Shown: positions 44,551 through 52,451 of the stretch, in pieces | Layout: every line of letters starts with the position of its first letter | Numbering within the stretch: position 1 is the first letter of the stretch | Assembly (NCBI GenBank): GCA_023399595.1 | Contig: JAEWOR010000041.1 | Location: 56,123-120,122 of the forward strand | Reading direction: 5' to 3' | DNA length: 64,000 nucleotides | Source of the DNA: Bacteroidota bacterium | Lineage (GTDB): Bacteria > Bacteroidota > Bacteroidia > Flavobacteriales > Weeksellaceae | The notes under the pieces: generated by a model | Told to the model about the DNA's origin: nothing | The model's database searches: none | What the model saw: only the letters and a program-made list of their open reading frames with translations | Position numbers and translations under genes: made by a program

Positions 44551-45776
44551 TAGTTAATTACATTTTGTTTAAAAAAATCATGAACCTTGGACGCTCCTGC
44601 TGCTCTAGAAAACTCTTGCGCATAAAGCAATTTGCTTTGCTCTTCTATATTCTTGACCATTAACTCATCCATATTGTACAGCTTTTGGATTGCTGTTAAC
44701 ATTGCTTTATTATTTTCAGATTCAAAGACTTCGCCCAGTCTATTCGCACTGATTAATTCTGCAGCTTCACCTTCTACTCCACCTAAAACTGGTTTTCCAA
44801 CCTCAATATAAGCCTGAAGTTTAGAAGGAATAATGGATTTATAAATTGGATCAGAAATTAAATGTAAAAATAAACAATCGGCTGCATTCAAATACTTTGA
44901 AATTTCATTGCTTGACACTCGTCCGTGCAATTCTACATTGTTTATGTTTTGGGTTTTCAGTTTGGTTTTCAAAATTTCAAAATCCGTCCCGTCACCGAAA
45001 AAATGAAATTTAATTTTCGGGAATTTTTCTTCTACCATTTGGTACGCTTCAGTTAATAATGATAAACCCTGATGCACCCCAATATTCCCAGCATACACAA
45101 TATTGTAGGAATCTCCAGAAAATTGATAATTTTCATAATCGACCTCCGGATTTTTCTCCACCATTGACCAATTGTATAAAGTTAAGATTTTTGTTTTTGA
45201 AATTCCTTTGGATTCAACTATTTTATTAAAGCTATTAGAAACAGTTACAAAACAATCAAAAAAGCGATAATAAAAGTTATTCAGTAAAACATCTAATATT
45301 TTGATGATCCACCCAAACTTAACCACGCCAGAAACTCGAATATTCTCGGGAAAAACATCCTGAATATCGAGTAATGTTTTAGACTTTCTTTTGAATAATT
45401 TAACCGTCCAAGCTACAAAAACCACAAATGGCGATGACTGCAAAATATAATAAAAGCTTTCTTTTTTACCGAATTTAAAAATGGCATAAGATGCAAAAAT
45501 CCCAAAACAAAGGTAATTGAGAATCCGTTTAAAAACATTCAAACTATGATCGGCATAGGTAAAAGTCCTAATTACTTTTATCCCATCCAAAATTTCAACC
45601 TGAAACAATGAATTTTTATAACCAGAATATATTTCTCCTTTGGGATAATTCGGTAAACCAGTTATCACAACGGGATCCCAACCTTTCTCTTTTAACGATT
45701 TTATAAAATCAATATCTTTAAGATAAGGTTCTGGCGTGAAGTATTGCGCTACATAAAAGAGTCTATTACTCATCAT
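44550..45776 (-). CDS. Glycosyltransferase GT4, WbuB-like (probable L-FucNAc transferase)
   Basis: 408 residues from ATG 45776, which shares a base with the stop of fnlC (TAATG); a longer in-frame extension inside fnlC is rejected. The GT-B fold shows LFYVAQYFTPEPYLKDIDFI at the N-terminus. Donor-site segments are NIVYAGNIGVHQGLSLLTEA near 225-244 and IPSKLQAYIEVGKPVLGGVEG near 320-340 (with the conserved Glu). WbuB in E. coli and its relatives transfer L-fucosamine derivatives and sit beside fnlABC, as here. The acceptor is unknown. Confidence 0.82.
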   Translation of the reverse strand: MMSNRLFYVAQYFTPEPYLKDIDFIKSLKEKGWDPVVITGLPNYPKGEIYSGYKNSLFQVEILDGIKVIRTFTYADHSLNVFKRILNYLCFGIFASYAIFKFGKKESFYYILQSSPFVVFVAWTVKLFKRKSKTLLDIQDVFPENIRVSGVVKFGWIIKILDVLLNNFYYRFFDCFVTVSNSFNKIVESKGISKTKILTLYNWSMVEKNPEVDYENYQFSGDSYNIVYAGNIGVHQGLSLLTEAYQMVEEKFPKIKFHFFGDGTDFEILKTKLKTQNINNVELHGRVSSNEISKYLNAADCLFLHLISDPIYKSIIPSKLQAYIEVGKPVLGGVEGEAAELISANRLGEVFESENNKAMLTAIQKLYNMDELMVKNIEEQSKLLYAQEFSRAAGASKVHDFFKQNVIN

Positions 45777-46963
45777 TATATTTCTTCCGACCAAACGGTT
45801 CTTTTAATATAATCTGTGTAAGAAATAATAATTCTCACCACTTTTTCGGAAACATTTGGCATTGAATAATCTGCTACAGGACGGAAGTTTGGAGATTGGT
45901 GATTATAGACTGGAGACTGGGAATCAGCAACTATCGTATTTCTCTCTCCAATGACTTGTGTTTGTAATTGCGCTAAACCTTGCATAATTCGTTCTGGAGA
46001 AAGTCCCACCATCATTACTGATGCTTCTTCCATAGCTTCTGGTCTTTCATGAGCTTGACGAATATTTAAGGCTCTGAAATTTAGAATTGAAGATTCTTCT
46101 GAAATGGTTCCTGAGTCCGATAGACAAGCATACGCATGCATTTGAAGCGCATTATAATCATGGAAACCAAGAGGTTTTAGGAACTGAATTTCTGGACGCA
46201 TTTCAATTTGCATCTTATCAATCATATTTTGTGTACGTGGATGCGTAGAAACGATGATTGGATATTGGTATTTTTCGGCAATTGCATTCAGAGAAGTCAT
46301 TAATCCACGGAAATTTTTCTCTGAATTGATATTTTCTTCACGGTGAGAAGAAACGACAAAGAATTTTCCTTTTTCTAAATTCAATTTTTCTAAAACGTTG
46401 GATGCTTTAATTTGCGGTAGATAATGATTCAAAACCTCAAACATCGGCGAACCTATTTTGATAATTCTGTCCGCAGGAAGTCCTTCTCTCAATAAATATT
46501 CGCGCGCAATATCGGAATAAGTAAGATTGATATCCGAAGTATGATCTACAATTTTTCGGTTGGTTTCTTCAGGAACTCTTTGGTCGAAACATCGGTTTCC
46601 TGCTTCCATGTGGAAAATCGGAATATGTCTTTTTTTCGCAGGAATTGCACACAAACAAGAATTGGTATCACCTAAAACCAAAAAAGCATCAGGTTGCAAT
46701 TCTTCCAACAAGGGATCTATTTTAATTAAAATATTCCCTACCGTTTCTGTTGCTGTTTTTCCAGCTGCTTCTAAAAAATAATCTGGTTTACGAAGTCCTA
46801 AATCTTCAAAGAAAATTTGATTGAGTTCGTAATCGTAATTTTGTCCTGTGTGGACGATGATATGTTCTACAGCTTCAGAATTGTCTAAAGCCATTAATAC
46901 TCTTGATAATCTTATGATTTCTGGTCGTGTTCCTACGACTGTCATCACTTTAAGTTTTTTCAT
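45776..46963 (-). CDS. fnlC: UDP-N-acetylglucosamine 2-epimerase type, FnlC/WbjD
   Basis: 395 residues of the non-hydrolysing UDP-GlcNAc 2-epimerase family. VMTVVGTRPEIIRLSRVL starts it, the active-site segments HMEAGNRCFDQRVPEETNR and VSSHREENINSEKN are intact, and VADYSMPNVSEKVVRIII ends it. In the UDP-L-FucNAc pathway the FnlC/WbjD member carries out the final C2 epimerisation; the fnlB and fnlA genes upstream in the operon support this. A stretch near residues 343-359 (SQSPVYNHQSPN) is encoded by 7-nt repeats at 45889-45937 and appears to be an extra surface loop. Confidence 0.9.
   Translation of the reverse strand: MKKLKVMTVVGTRPEIIRLSRVLMALDNSEAVEHIIVHTGQNYDYELNQIFFEDLGLRKPDYFLEAAGKTATETVGNILIKIDPLLEELQPDAFLVLGDTNSCLCAIPAKKRHIPIFHMEAGNRCFDQRVPEETNRKIVDHTSDINLTYSDIAREYLLREGLPADRIIKIGSPMFEVLNHYLPQIKASNVLEKLNLEKGKFFVVSSHREENINSEKNFRGLMTSLNAIAEKYQYPIIVSTHPRTQNMIDKMQIEMRPEIQFLKPLGFHDYNALQMHAYACLSDSGTISEESSILNFRALNIRQAHERPEAMEEASVMMVGLSPERIMQGLAQLQTQVIGERNTIVADSQSPVYNHQSPNFRPVADYSMPNVSEKVVRIIISYTDYIKRTVWSEEI
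45889..45937. repeat. In-frame 7-nt repeat array inside fnlC
   Basis: Seven 7-bp units in register: TTGGAGA, TTGGTGA, TTATAGA, CTGGAGA, CTGGGAA, TCAGCAA, CTATCGT. The first five are close to the consensus TTGGTTA/TTGGGGA of the array at 49227-49450. Three units equal seven codons, so the encoded peptide repeats as SQSPVYN-HQSPNFR. Confidence 0.7.
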
Positions 46964-46982
46964 ATATAAATTAATTTATAAA

Positions 46983-48101
46983 CTAATTCAGGATTTTTCC
47001 TTTAAATGAAGAGTTGGTCTTCAACGGGCATTTTGAATTGATAATTCTAAGTGAAGAAGTAGGAGCGCCATTAATTTTTAGATCTCCAACGTTATCACAC
47101 CATAAATTATCAAAAATAACATTATTAAAATTACCCGATATATCAAGGGACGACATTGAGTTTTGTTCAAAGTGTATATTTCTAAATGATACATTCGAGA
47201 TATTTCCTTTCAAAAGAAGACCTGTTTTATTGTATTCAAAAATAGAATTTACAATATTAGAGGTTATTATCTCATGACTTCCTCCTGTATTTCCATTAAT
47301 AGTCATACCAATATTACAAAAAGTAACCCAAATATTATCAAATAAAACAGTGGTTGAAGGTCCACTACCTGCTGTGTCTTCAAATAAAATCCCACTACCT
47401 GCTGCATTATATATTTTTGTATTAGATATTTTCAAAGCAACACTTAATCTGATTATAATACCATTACTTGCTGGACCAAATAAATTCATAATTGTACAAT
47501 TATCAATTTCAGAATTATATGCACCTTGCAGTTCTAAAGAACCTTGTGAAATTAATAAATTCTTAATTGAAAAAGTATTACTCATAATGGTATCCATTCC
47601 GTTTTGTCCTATGATATTGGATATAGCTATTATTGGATTAACACAATGGATTTGTGTGGCAGTTCGGCTTTCTCCAATCAAAGAAATACAATCTCTAATC
47701 AGAAGTGTCTGGGTAATGTTATACTTCCCTTTTGGGAAATAAATAACGCCGCCTCCTTGCCAATTTCCTCCGGAAATATTTATTTTAGGATATAAATTAC
47801 TTACTGAATTTATTGCTTTTTGAATTGCTTTCGTATCGTCAGTAACTCCATCCCCAATAGCACCAAACCACTTGACATTAATTTGTCCTTCATACATTCT
47901 GGTATAAAATCTTCCATTTTTCTTTATTAAAAGGACTCCATCAACGTCTTTATCTCTAAGAGCTGTACCATCTAATTTATTTTCAATCTTTTTATAAGAA
48001 AAGATAATGTTGCTGTAATTGTCTCTATTCTCAATAAAATCTTGTGCAAGAACAAAATTTGAGAAAATTACAAACAAAAAAATATATATTTTATCTCTCA
48101 T
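46983..48101 (-). CDS. Secreted parallel beta-helix protein (pectate-lyase-3/GH28-like)
   Basis: 372 residues from ATG 48101, chosen because it begins a clean signal peptide (MRDKIYIFLFVIFSNFVLAQ); a longer in-frame start would read through unrelated coding sequence of fnlB. Residues about 78-105 carry the hallmark WFGAIGDGVTDDTKAIQKAI of the pectate-lyase-3 superfamily. The rest is a series of short beta-strand coils (LLISQGSLELQGAYNSEIDN; VSFRNIHFEQNSMSS), so a right-handed beta-helix is predicted. Catalysis is not proven. It could be a lyase, hydrolase or epimerase acting on the polysaccharide after export. It lies between fnlB and fnlC, 10 bp after fnlB. Confidence 0.8.
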   Translation of the reverse strand: MRDKIYIFLFVIFSNFVLAQDFIENRDNYSNIIFSYKKIENKLDGTALRDKDVDGVLLIKKNGRFYTRMYEGQINVKWFGAIGDGVTDDTKAIQKAINSVSNLYPKINISGGNWQGGGVIYFPKGKYNITQTLLIRDCISLIGESRTATQIHCVNPIIAISNIIGQNGMDTIMSNTFSIKNLLISQGSLELQGAYNSEIDNCTIMNLFGPASNGIIIRLSVALKISNTKIYNAAGSGILFEDTAGSGPSTTVLFDNIWVTFCNIGMTINGNTGGSHEIITSNIVNSIFEYNKTGLLLKGNISNVSFRNIHFEQNSMSSLDISGNFNNVIFDNLWCDNVGDLKINGAPTSSLRIINSKCPLKTNSSFKGKILN

Positions 48102-48111
48102 GATTAATATT

Positions 48112-49269
48112 TTAAACTTCCAAGAAATACGTATCCGCATCTTCTGGATTAAAAGGTTCATCGATCCAAAAAATTGTGTACAAATCTTCAGTACCAATAT
48201 TTTTGATGTTGTGGGTGTACCAAATGGGCATATCCACATAAGCAGGTTCTGTTCCGTCTAAATAGAAATCCAAAACCTCATCGGTATCTATTTTTCTTAA
48301 CTGAATTAAAGCTTTTCCTTTAATCACGGCAAAACGCTCAATTTTTCGGGTATGATAATGATTTCCTCTTGTAATATCCGGAACTGTGGTTGAAAATGAA
48401 CATTGTCCGCCAATTCCCAATCGAATGACTTCCACAAAAGCGCCTCTAGGATCGGTATGTTGCGTGAATTTTACTGGATAATGCGTCTTATAATCAATAT
48501 ATGAACGGTAGGTATTGAATAAATTATGTTCGAATTTTGAATTCAAAACTGGAATTTCTCCACCATCAAAATACTTGGTTTTATAATCGTTTAATAAAGC
48601 TAAAACTTCAGAAACTTTGTTGGTTGAAGTTGGTTCTATAACCAATTCGGGCTGACTTTTTTCTGAACGAATTTCGTCAATCATTTTCATCACCAATTCC
48701 TGAACGTAAATCAGTTTTACTTCACCATCATTAGCAATTGTTGGCGTTTCGCCATGTGTTAACTGATGACAGAAAGTAGCGATAAATGAGTTATAGAAAG
48801 GCTTTCCGAAAGCTCCAAAAACATTTGGGATAATTAATCCCGTTGCTTTTCCACCATTTTCGTTGGCCCAGTTGACAATCGCTTCGCGACCTTCACGTTT
48901 CGATTTTCCGTATAAATTATCTCTTTCTTCTTGTGTAGAAGACGATATCAAAACATGAGCTTTCGAATTGGTTCTTTTCAAAGAATCTACCAATTTGTTT
49001 GCTAAAGCGACATTGGTTTCATAGATAAATTGTTCTGATTCATGACGATTCATCGCTGCTAAATGCACAATAACGTCACATTTTGAGACAAAATCATCCA
49101 ATTGGGTTTCATTTTCAAAATATTCTTTCTGGAAATCAACCCTTTCAAATTCTTCTGGAAACAGTCCTAAAGTATTATATAAATGACTTCCTACAAAGCC
49201 TTTTTGTCCTGTAATTCCAATCTTTTTTGGTGATTGGTTGTTGGTTGTTGGTAACTGGTTATTCATCAT
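48112..49269 (-). CDS. fnlB: UDP-sugar 4-reductase/3-epimerase FnlB (CapF/WbjC)
   Basis: 385 residues: an SDR domain (IGITGQKGFVGSHLYNTL near 17-34; SSSTQEERDNLYGKSKREGR with Tyr-x3-Lys near 110-130) and a C-terminal cupin (RGNHYHTRKIERFAVIKGKA near 305-325; TYFLEV end). This two-domain layout is CapF/WbjC/FnlB, which processes the 4-keto intermediate in UDP-L-FucNAc synthesis with NADPH. Residues 1-14 (MMNNQLPTTNNQSP) are encoded by 7-nt tandem repeats and are an extension relative to the usual start. Either of the two adjacent ATGs (49269, 49266) could be used. Confidence 0.92.
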   Translation of the reverse strand: MMNNQLPTTNNQSPKKIGITGQKGFVGSHLYNTLGLFPEEFERVDFQKEYFENETQLDDFVSKCDVIVHLAAMNRHESEQFIYETNVALANKLVDSLKRTNSKAHVLISSSTQEERDNLYGKSKREGREAIVNWANENGGKATGLIIPNVFGAFGKPFYNSFIATFCHQLTHGETPTIANDGEVKLIYVQELVMKMIDEIRSEKSQPELVIEPTSTNKVSEVLALLNDYKTKYFDGGEIPVLNSKFEHNLFNTYRSYIDYKTHYPVKFTQHTDPRGAFVEVIRLGIGGQCSFSTTVPDITRGNHYHTRKIERFAVIKGKALIQLRKIDTDEVLDFYLDGTEPAYVDMPIWYTHNIKNIGTEDLYTIFWIDEPFNPEDADTYFLEV

Positions 49270-49450
49270 TTGTTACTGGTTATTGGTTATTGGGGATTAG
49301 GGACCAGGGATTGGGGACTTGAGATCAGGATCTCTAATTTCCAGTTTCTAACTTCTACTTTCAAATTTCTAATCTCTAGTTTCTAATCTTTAATTTCTAA
49401 TTTCTAATCTCTAGTCTCTAGTCTCTAGTCTCTAGTCTCTAGTCTCTAAT
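49227..49450. repeat. 32-unit 7-nt tandem repeat array between fnlB and the WxcM-like gene
   Basis: Exactly 224 bp (32 x 7) in one unbroken register. The left half is TTGGTTA/TTGGGGA-like (for example TTGGTTG, CTGGTTA, TTAGGGA, CCAGGGA). The right half shifts to TTCTAAT and ends with five perfect CTCTAGT units (49409-49443) and CTCTAAT. It covers the first codons of fnlB at one end and the last three codons and the stop codon (TAG) of the WxcM-like gene at the other. Only about 169 bp of it is non-coding. Confidence 0.9.
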
Positions 49451-49867
49451 AAAATAATCAATTGGAAAACGGTATTCATCCTGAACTTCGCCTAAACCAA
49501 AATCTGCTAATACTAATAATTTATTATCCTCCTCCAAAGCCTTAATTGCCGTTATGCAACCTGCTGAAACATGAAGATAAGTTAAGGATTCTGAATCCAA
49601 AATATACTGCTGAATGCTTAAATCTTTCGAAGGATTCTCGAAATCATCAACAACAATCACCGAAATTTCAAATCGGCCTTTCATTGCTGCAAACCAACGT
49701 TGCTCAATTTTGTGTCCTTGCCATCCACGAATAAAATCCGTTGAATGATTCTCTAAAGTATAAATTCTTTTAATTTGCGAGGCATCAAAATCATTATTGA
49801 ACGTGATAATTCCTCTTTCATCTTCGTGCCGGTTCCCGACAGTAATTGGTAATTGGTTAATTGTCAT
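49439..49867 (-). CDS. Cupin-fold sugar isomerase/epimerase, WxcM/FdtA-like
   Basis: 142 residues with a single cupin domain: DERGIITFNNDFDASQIKRIY near 16-36, then FIRGWQGHKIEQRWFAAMKG (about 45-64, His ligand in GHK) and VLADFGLGEVQDEYRF near the end. The segments align in style with WxcM C-terminal/FdtA ketoisomerases and with unnamed 'sugar epimerases' of FucNAc gene clusters. It may help a sugar-nucleotide step between FnlA and FnlB, or act on the dTDP sugar. The N-terminal TINQLPIT and the last three residues with the stop codon come from 7-nt repeats. Confidence 0.72.
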   Translation of the reverse strand: MTINQLPITVGNRHEDERGIITFNNDFDASQIKRIYTLENHSTDFIRGWQGHKIEQRWFAAMKGRFEISVIVVDDFENPSKDLSIQQYILDSESLTYLHVSAGCITAIKALEEDNKLLVLADFGLGEVQDEYRFPIDYFIRD

Positions 49868-49877
49868 TGGTTAATTC
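49843..49877. repeat. 7-nt repeat array across the WxcM-like start and S23-like stop
   Basis: Five 7-bp units: TAATTGG, TAATTGG, TTAATTG, TCATTGG, TTAATTC. The start codon of the WxcM-like gene (49865-49867) and the stop codon of the four-helix-bundle gene (49871-49873) both lie in these units. Confidence 0.75.
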
Positions 49878-50233
49878 AACTTTTCTTTAACAGATTTTAT
49901 TAAACCCGACAACATTTTAGAGATTTGATCTAATTGGATGAGTAAAATTTCATATTCTGATTTTGTTAAATAGTTTAAATTCAAAGAAATTAATATTTGC
50001 GTATCAATCTCTTGAACACTGCCTAAAGAAATATATAAAAATTGTAAAAACTCTTTATCAGATTTTCTTCCAGCACCTTCGGCAATATTGCTTGGTACTG
50101 ATACAGAAGCTCTTCTAATTTGATTTATCAATCCAAATTGCTCTTCTTTTGGAAAACGCATCGTTAAAGCATAAATTTCAGTTACAAAATCTATACTCAA
50201 TTTCCAAACATCTAAATCTTTATGAGTTCTCAT
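49871..50233 (-). CDS. Four-helix-bundle protein, 23S rRNA intervening-sequence (S23) family
   Basis: 120 residues. The family signature is unmistakable: HKDLDVWKLSIDFVTEIYAL, FPKEEQFGLINQIRRASVSV, PSNIAEGAGRKSDKEFLQFL and SVQEIDTQILIS. Proteins of this group were first found inside intervening sequences of 23S rRNA genes in Leptospira and Coxiella, but most copies, like this one, sit elsewhere, often in polysaccharide clusters. Function is unknown. It is bordered on both sides by 7-nt repeats and separated from fnlA by 29 bp, so it looks like a small insert between two pathway genes. Confidence 0.9.
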   Translation of the reverse strand: MRTHKDLDVWKLSIDFVTEIYALTMRFPKEEQFGLINQIRRASVSVPSNIAEGAGRKSDKEFLQFLYISLGSVQEIDTQILISLNLNYLTKSEYEILLIQLDQISKMLSGLIKSVKEKLN

Positions 50234-50241
50234 ACCAGTTC

Positions 50242-50269
50242 CTAATAACTAATTACAAATCACTAATAA
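50242..50269. repeat. 7-nt repeat array at the fnlA stop
   Basis: Four 7-bp units CTAATAA, CTAATTA, CAAATCA, CTAATAA fill the fnlA/S23-like junction. The fnlA stop codon (50263-50265) lies in the last unit. A weaker unit (CCAGTTC) precedes them. Confidence 0.65.
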
Positions 50270-51297
50270 GGATATTGCATCACATCTTCTCCAAAAACTT
50301 CTTTTCTAATTAATGGTAAAGTTGAAATTAATTTCTTAAGACCTTCTACACCTTGTTGTTCGGTATTGTGAGAATGATAATCTTCGATTTTAGAAACATC
50401 TTCTTCACCTTCTGAGAAATATTTGGCATAATTCAGATCACGATTATCGGCAGGAACTCTGTAGAAATCCCCCATATCTTCGGCTTTCATCATTTCTTCA
50501 CGGGTACACAAAGTTTCATACAATTTTTCTCCATGACGCGTTCCGATCACTTTAATTGGAACTTCTTTGCCCGTAAGTTCAATTAGTGCTTGCGCCAAAT
50601 CGCCAATGCTTCCTGCGGGTGCTTTGTTCACGAATAAATCTCCTGGATTTCCATTTTCGAATGCAAATAATACCAAATCTACAGCATCTTCCAAAGACAT
50701 AAAAAAGCGCGACATATTAGGATCCGTTATGGTAATCGGTTCTCCTTTCTGAATTTGATTTAAAAACAAAGGAATCACCGAACCACGAGAAGCCATTACG
50801 TTTCCGTAACGTGTTAAACAAACCACCGTTTCTGTAAGATTACGAGACTCTGCAACGGCAACTTTCTCCATCATGGCTTTGGAAATCCCCATCGCATTGA
50901 TGGGATAAGCTGCTTTATCTGTTGAAAGACAAATGACTTTTTGTACTTTGTTGGCTGCTGCTGCACGAATAACATTTTGCGTTCCTTCCACATTGGTTTT
51001 CACGGCTTGCATCGGGAAAAATTCGCATGAAGGAACTTGTTTCAAAGCTGCAGCATGGAAAATATAATCGACACCACGAGTAGCAGGCTCAACCGATGCA
51101 TAATCGCGTACGTCACCGATATAGTATTTTATTTTATCATTTTTATAAAGATTTCGCATATCATCTTGTTTTTTCTCATCACGAGAAAAAATGCGAATTT
51201 CCTTAAAATGGTCTGTTTCTAAAAAACGCTTGAGAACAGCCGTTCCAAAAGAACCTGTTCCTCCAGTAATCAAAAGTGTTTTATTTTTTATTTTCAT
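50263..51297 (-). CDS. fnlA: UDP-GlcNAc 4,6-dehydratase/5-epimerase FnlA (WbjB/CapE)
   Basis: 344 residues of the extended SDR family. LLITGGTGSFGTAVLKRFL near 8-26 binds the dinucleotide; AAALKQVPSCEFFPMQAV and CLSTDKAAYPINAMGISKAM carry the catalytic region, with Met in place of Tyr in the usual YxxxK motif, as is known for CapE/FlaA1-type enzymes. The end RADNRDLNYAKYF-like segment (VPADNRDLNYAKYFSEG) is typical of WbjB. It begins UDP-L-FucNAc synthesis from UDP-GlcNAc. The start overlaps the upstream glycosyltransferase by 17 bp. Confidence 0.93.
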   Translation of the reverse strand: MKIKNKTLLITGGTGSFGTAVLKRFLETDHFKEIRIFSRDEKKQDDMRNLYKNDKIKYYIGDVRDYASVEPATRGVDYIFHAAALKQVPSCEFFPMQAVKTNVEGTQNVIRAAAANKVQKVICLSTDKAAYPINAMGISKAMMEKVAVAESRNLTETVVCLTRYGNVMASRGSVIPLFLNQIQKGEPITITDPNMSRFFMSLEDAVDLVLFAFENGNPGDLFVNKAPAGSIGDLAQALIELTGKEVPIKVIGTRHGEKLYETLCTREEMMKAEDMGDFYRVPADNRDLNYAKYFSEGEEDVSKIEDYHSHNTEQQGVEGLKKLISTLPLIRKEVFGEDVMQYPY

Positions 51298-52411
51298 TTA
51301 TTATTGTATTTTCAATTATTGCCAAGTATGCTTTTGTTCGATCCATACTGTTTCCAAAGCGTTTCAAATTTACAGTTCCTTTTTCAATTAAAGAATTATA
51401 TAAATTCTCATTATTAATTATTTCAAAAATAGCATCAGCATAAGAATTTGGGTTTGTTGGTTCACAAAATATAGCTGCATCATGACAAATATCTCTTGCG
51501 AAACTCATATCAGAAGCTATAATAGGTTTTTTCATAAACATAGCCTCTAAATAAGTTGTAGAAAACACTTCTAATAATGTCGGCATAAAAACAACATCAA
51601 TTTGTTGATAAATAGATGGGATTTGCGTGATGTCAACTTTACCTAAATATTCTATATAAGGATCATAAATAGAGGAAAAACCCAAGTCTTTCTTAACTAC
51701 AGATACATAAAATCTGAACTTGAAATCTGGTTGTTCTTTACGTAATACATCTATTACATCAGGAATGATTTTCAGATTTTTATGTAAGTAATTTGCTGTT
51801 AAATATAAAATTTTTGTGACGTTATCATTTTCAATATGAAATGGTTTCCATTTGTTTTGATTTTCAAAAATTTCATTAATAGTATTGCTTACTACAAAAG
51901 TATCTTTATTATATTGATATTTTTCTGAAAAGGTTTTACGTGCATTTTCAGATTCAAAAATTAGAGCCTCTGAATTTTTTTTAAAACAATAACTCTTCAG
52001 CAAAGTTAAGGCTTTATAGTAAAATTTCTCCTTTATAGAAATAAGTTTAAAAAAAGGTGAGTTTGGATATATAATATAAGGAATTGCAAAACCTACAATT
52101 TTTGGGTAGTTACTTTTGTGATAAGATGGTCCAAAAACTGTAAATATTGCATCTGGTTTTACTGTATTTTCAATCTTTTTTATTTTAGAGATTTTACTTC
52201 TCTTTGTTCTAACATCATCAATACTAAAACTATAGAAATAAAAATTATCTGGATATGATTCGTTGCCAAATGCATTATGAGAATAGGGAGATTGTACAAT
52301 ATGATACTGATTATCTTGAATATCTAGTTTTTTCAGATCTTTTAGAAATGAAATTGCTACCTGGATTCCTCCTCCAGCCATCAAGTTTGAATTATCTATT
52401 ATAAGATTCAT
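51281..52411 (-). CDS. Glycosyltransferase, GT4 family
   Basis: 376 residues, GT-B fold. The N-terminus LIIDNSNLMAGGGIQVAISF contains the glycine loop of GT4 enzymes. The C-terminal donor site is visible in VTKILYLTANYLHKNLKIIP near 195-215 and FMPTLLEVFSTTYLEAMFMK near 280-300 (E-x7-E motif). It probably adds one sugar to the lipid-linked repeat unit at the cytoplasmic face. The sugar cannot be told. It overlaps fnlA by 17 bp. Confidence 0.88.
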   Translation of the reverse strand: MNLIIDNSNLMAGGGIQVAISFLKDLKKLDIQDNQYHIVQSPYSHNAFGNESYPDNFYFYSFSIDDVRTKRSKISKIKKIENTVKPDAIFTVFGPSYHKSNYPKIVGFAIPYIIYPNSPFFKLISIKEKFYYKALTLLKSYCFKKNSEALIFESENARKTFSEKYQYNKDTFVVSNTINEIFENQNKWKPFHIENDNVTKILYLTANYLHKNLKIIPDVIDVLRKEQPDFKFRFYVSVVKKDLGFSSIYDPYIEYLGKVDITQIPSIYQQIDVVFMPTLLEVFSTTYLEAMFMKKPIIASDMSFARDICHDAAIFCEPTNPNSYADAIFEIINNENLYNSLIEKGTVNLKRFGNSMDRTKAYLAIIENTIINENKK

Positions 52412-52451
52412 GATAATTATTCTTTATACAAAGGATAAGCAAATTGATTAT

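Noticed and set aside
47350..47742. Plus-strand open frame of 130 codons opposite the beta-helix gene
   Set aside because: The minus-strand gene has a signal peptide and a family signature; the plus frame has neither and no initiation context.
48102..48239. Long N-terminal extension of the beta-helix protein
   Set aside because: It would overlap the 3' end of fnlB in another frame and would bury the signal peptide that starts at 48101.
49227..49450. CRISPR-like array
   Set aside because: The repeats are contiguous 7-mers with no spacers, and no cas genes are near.
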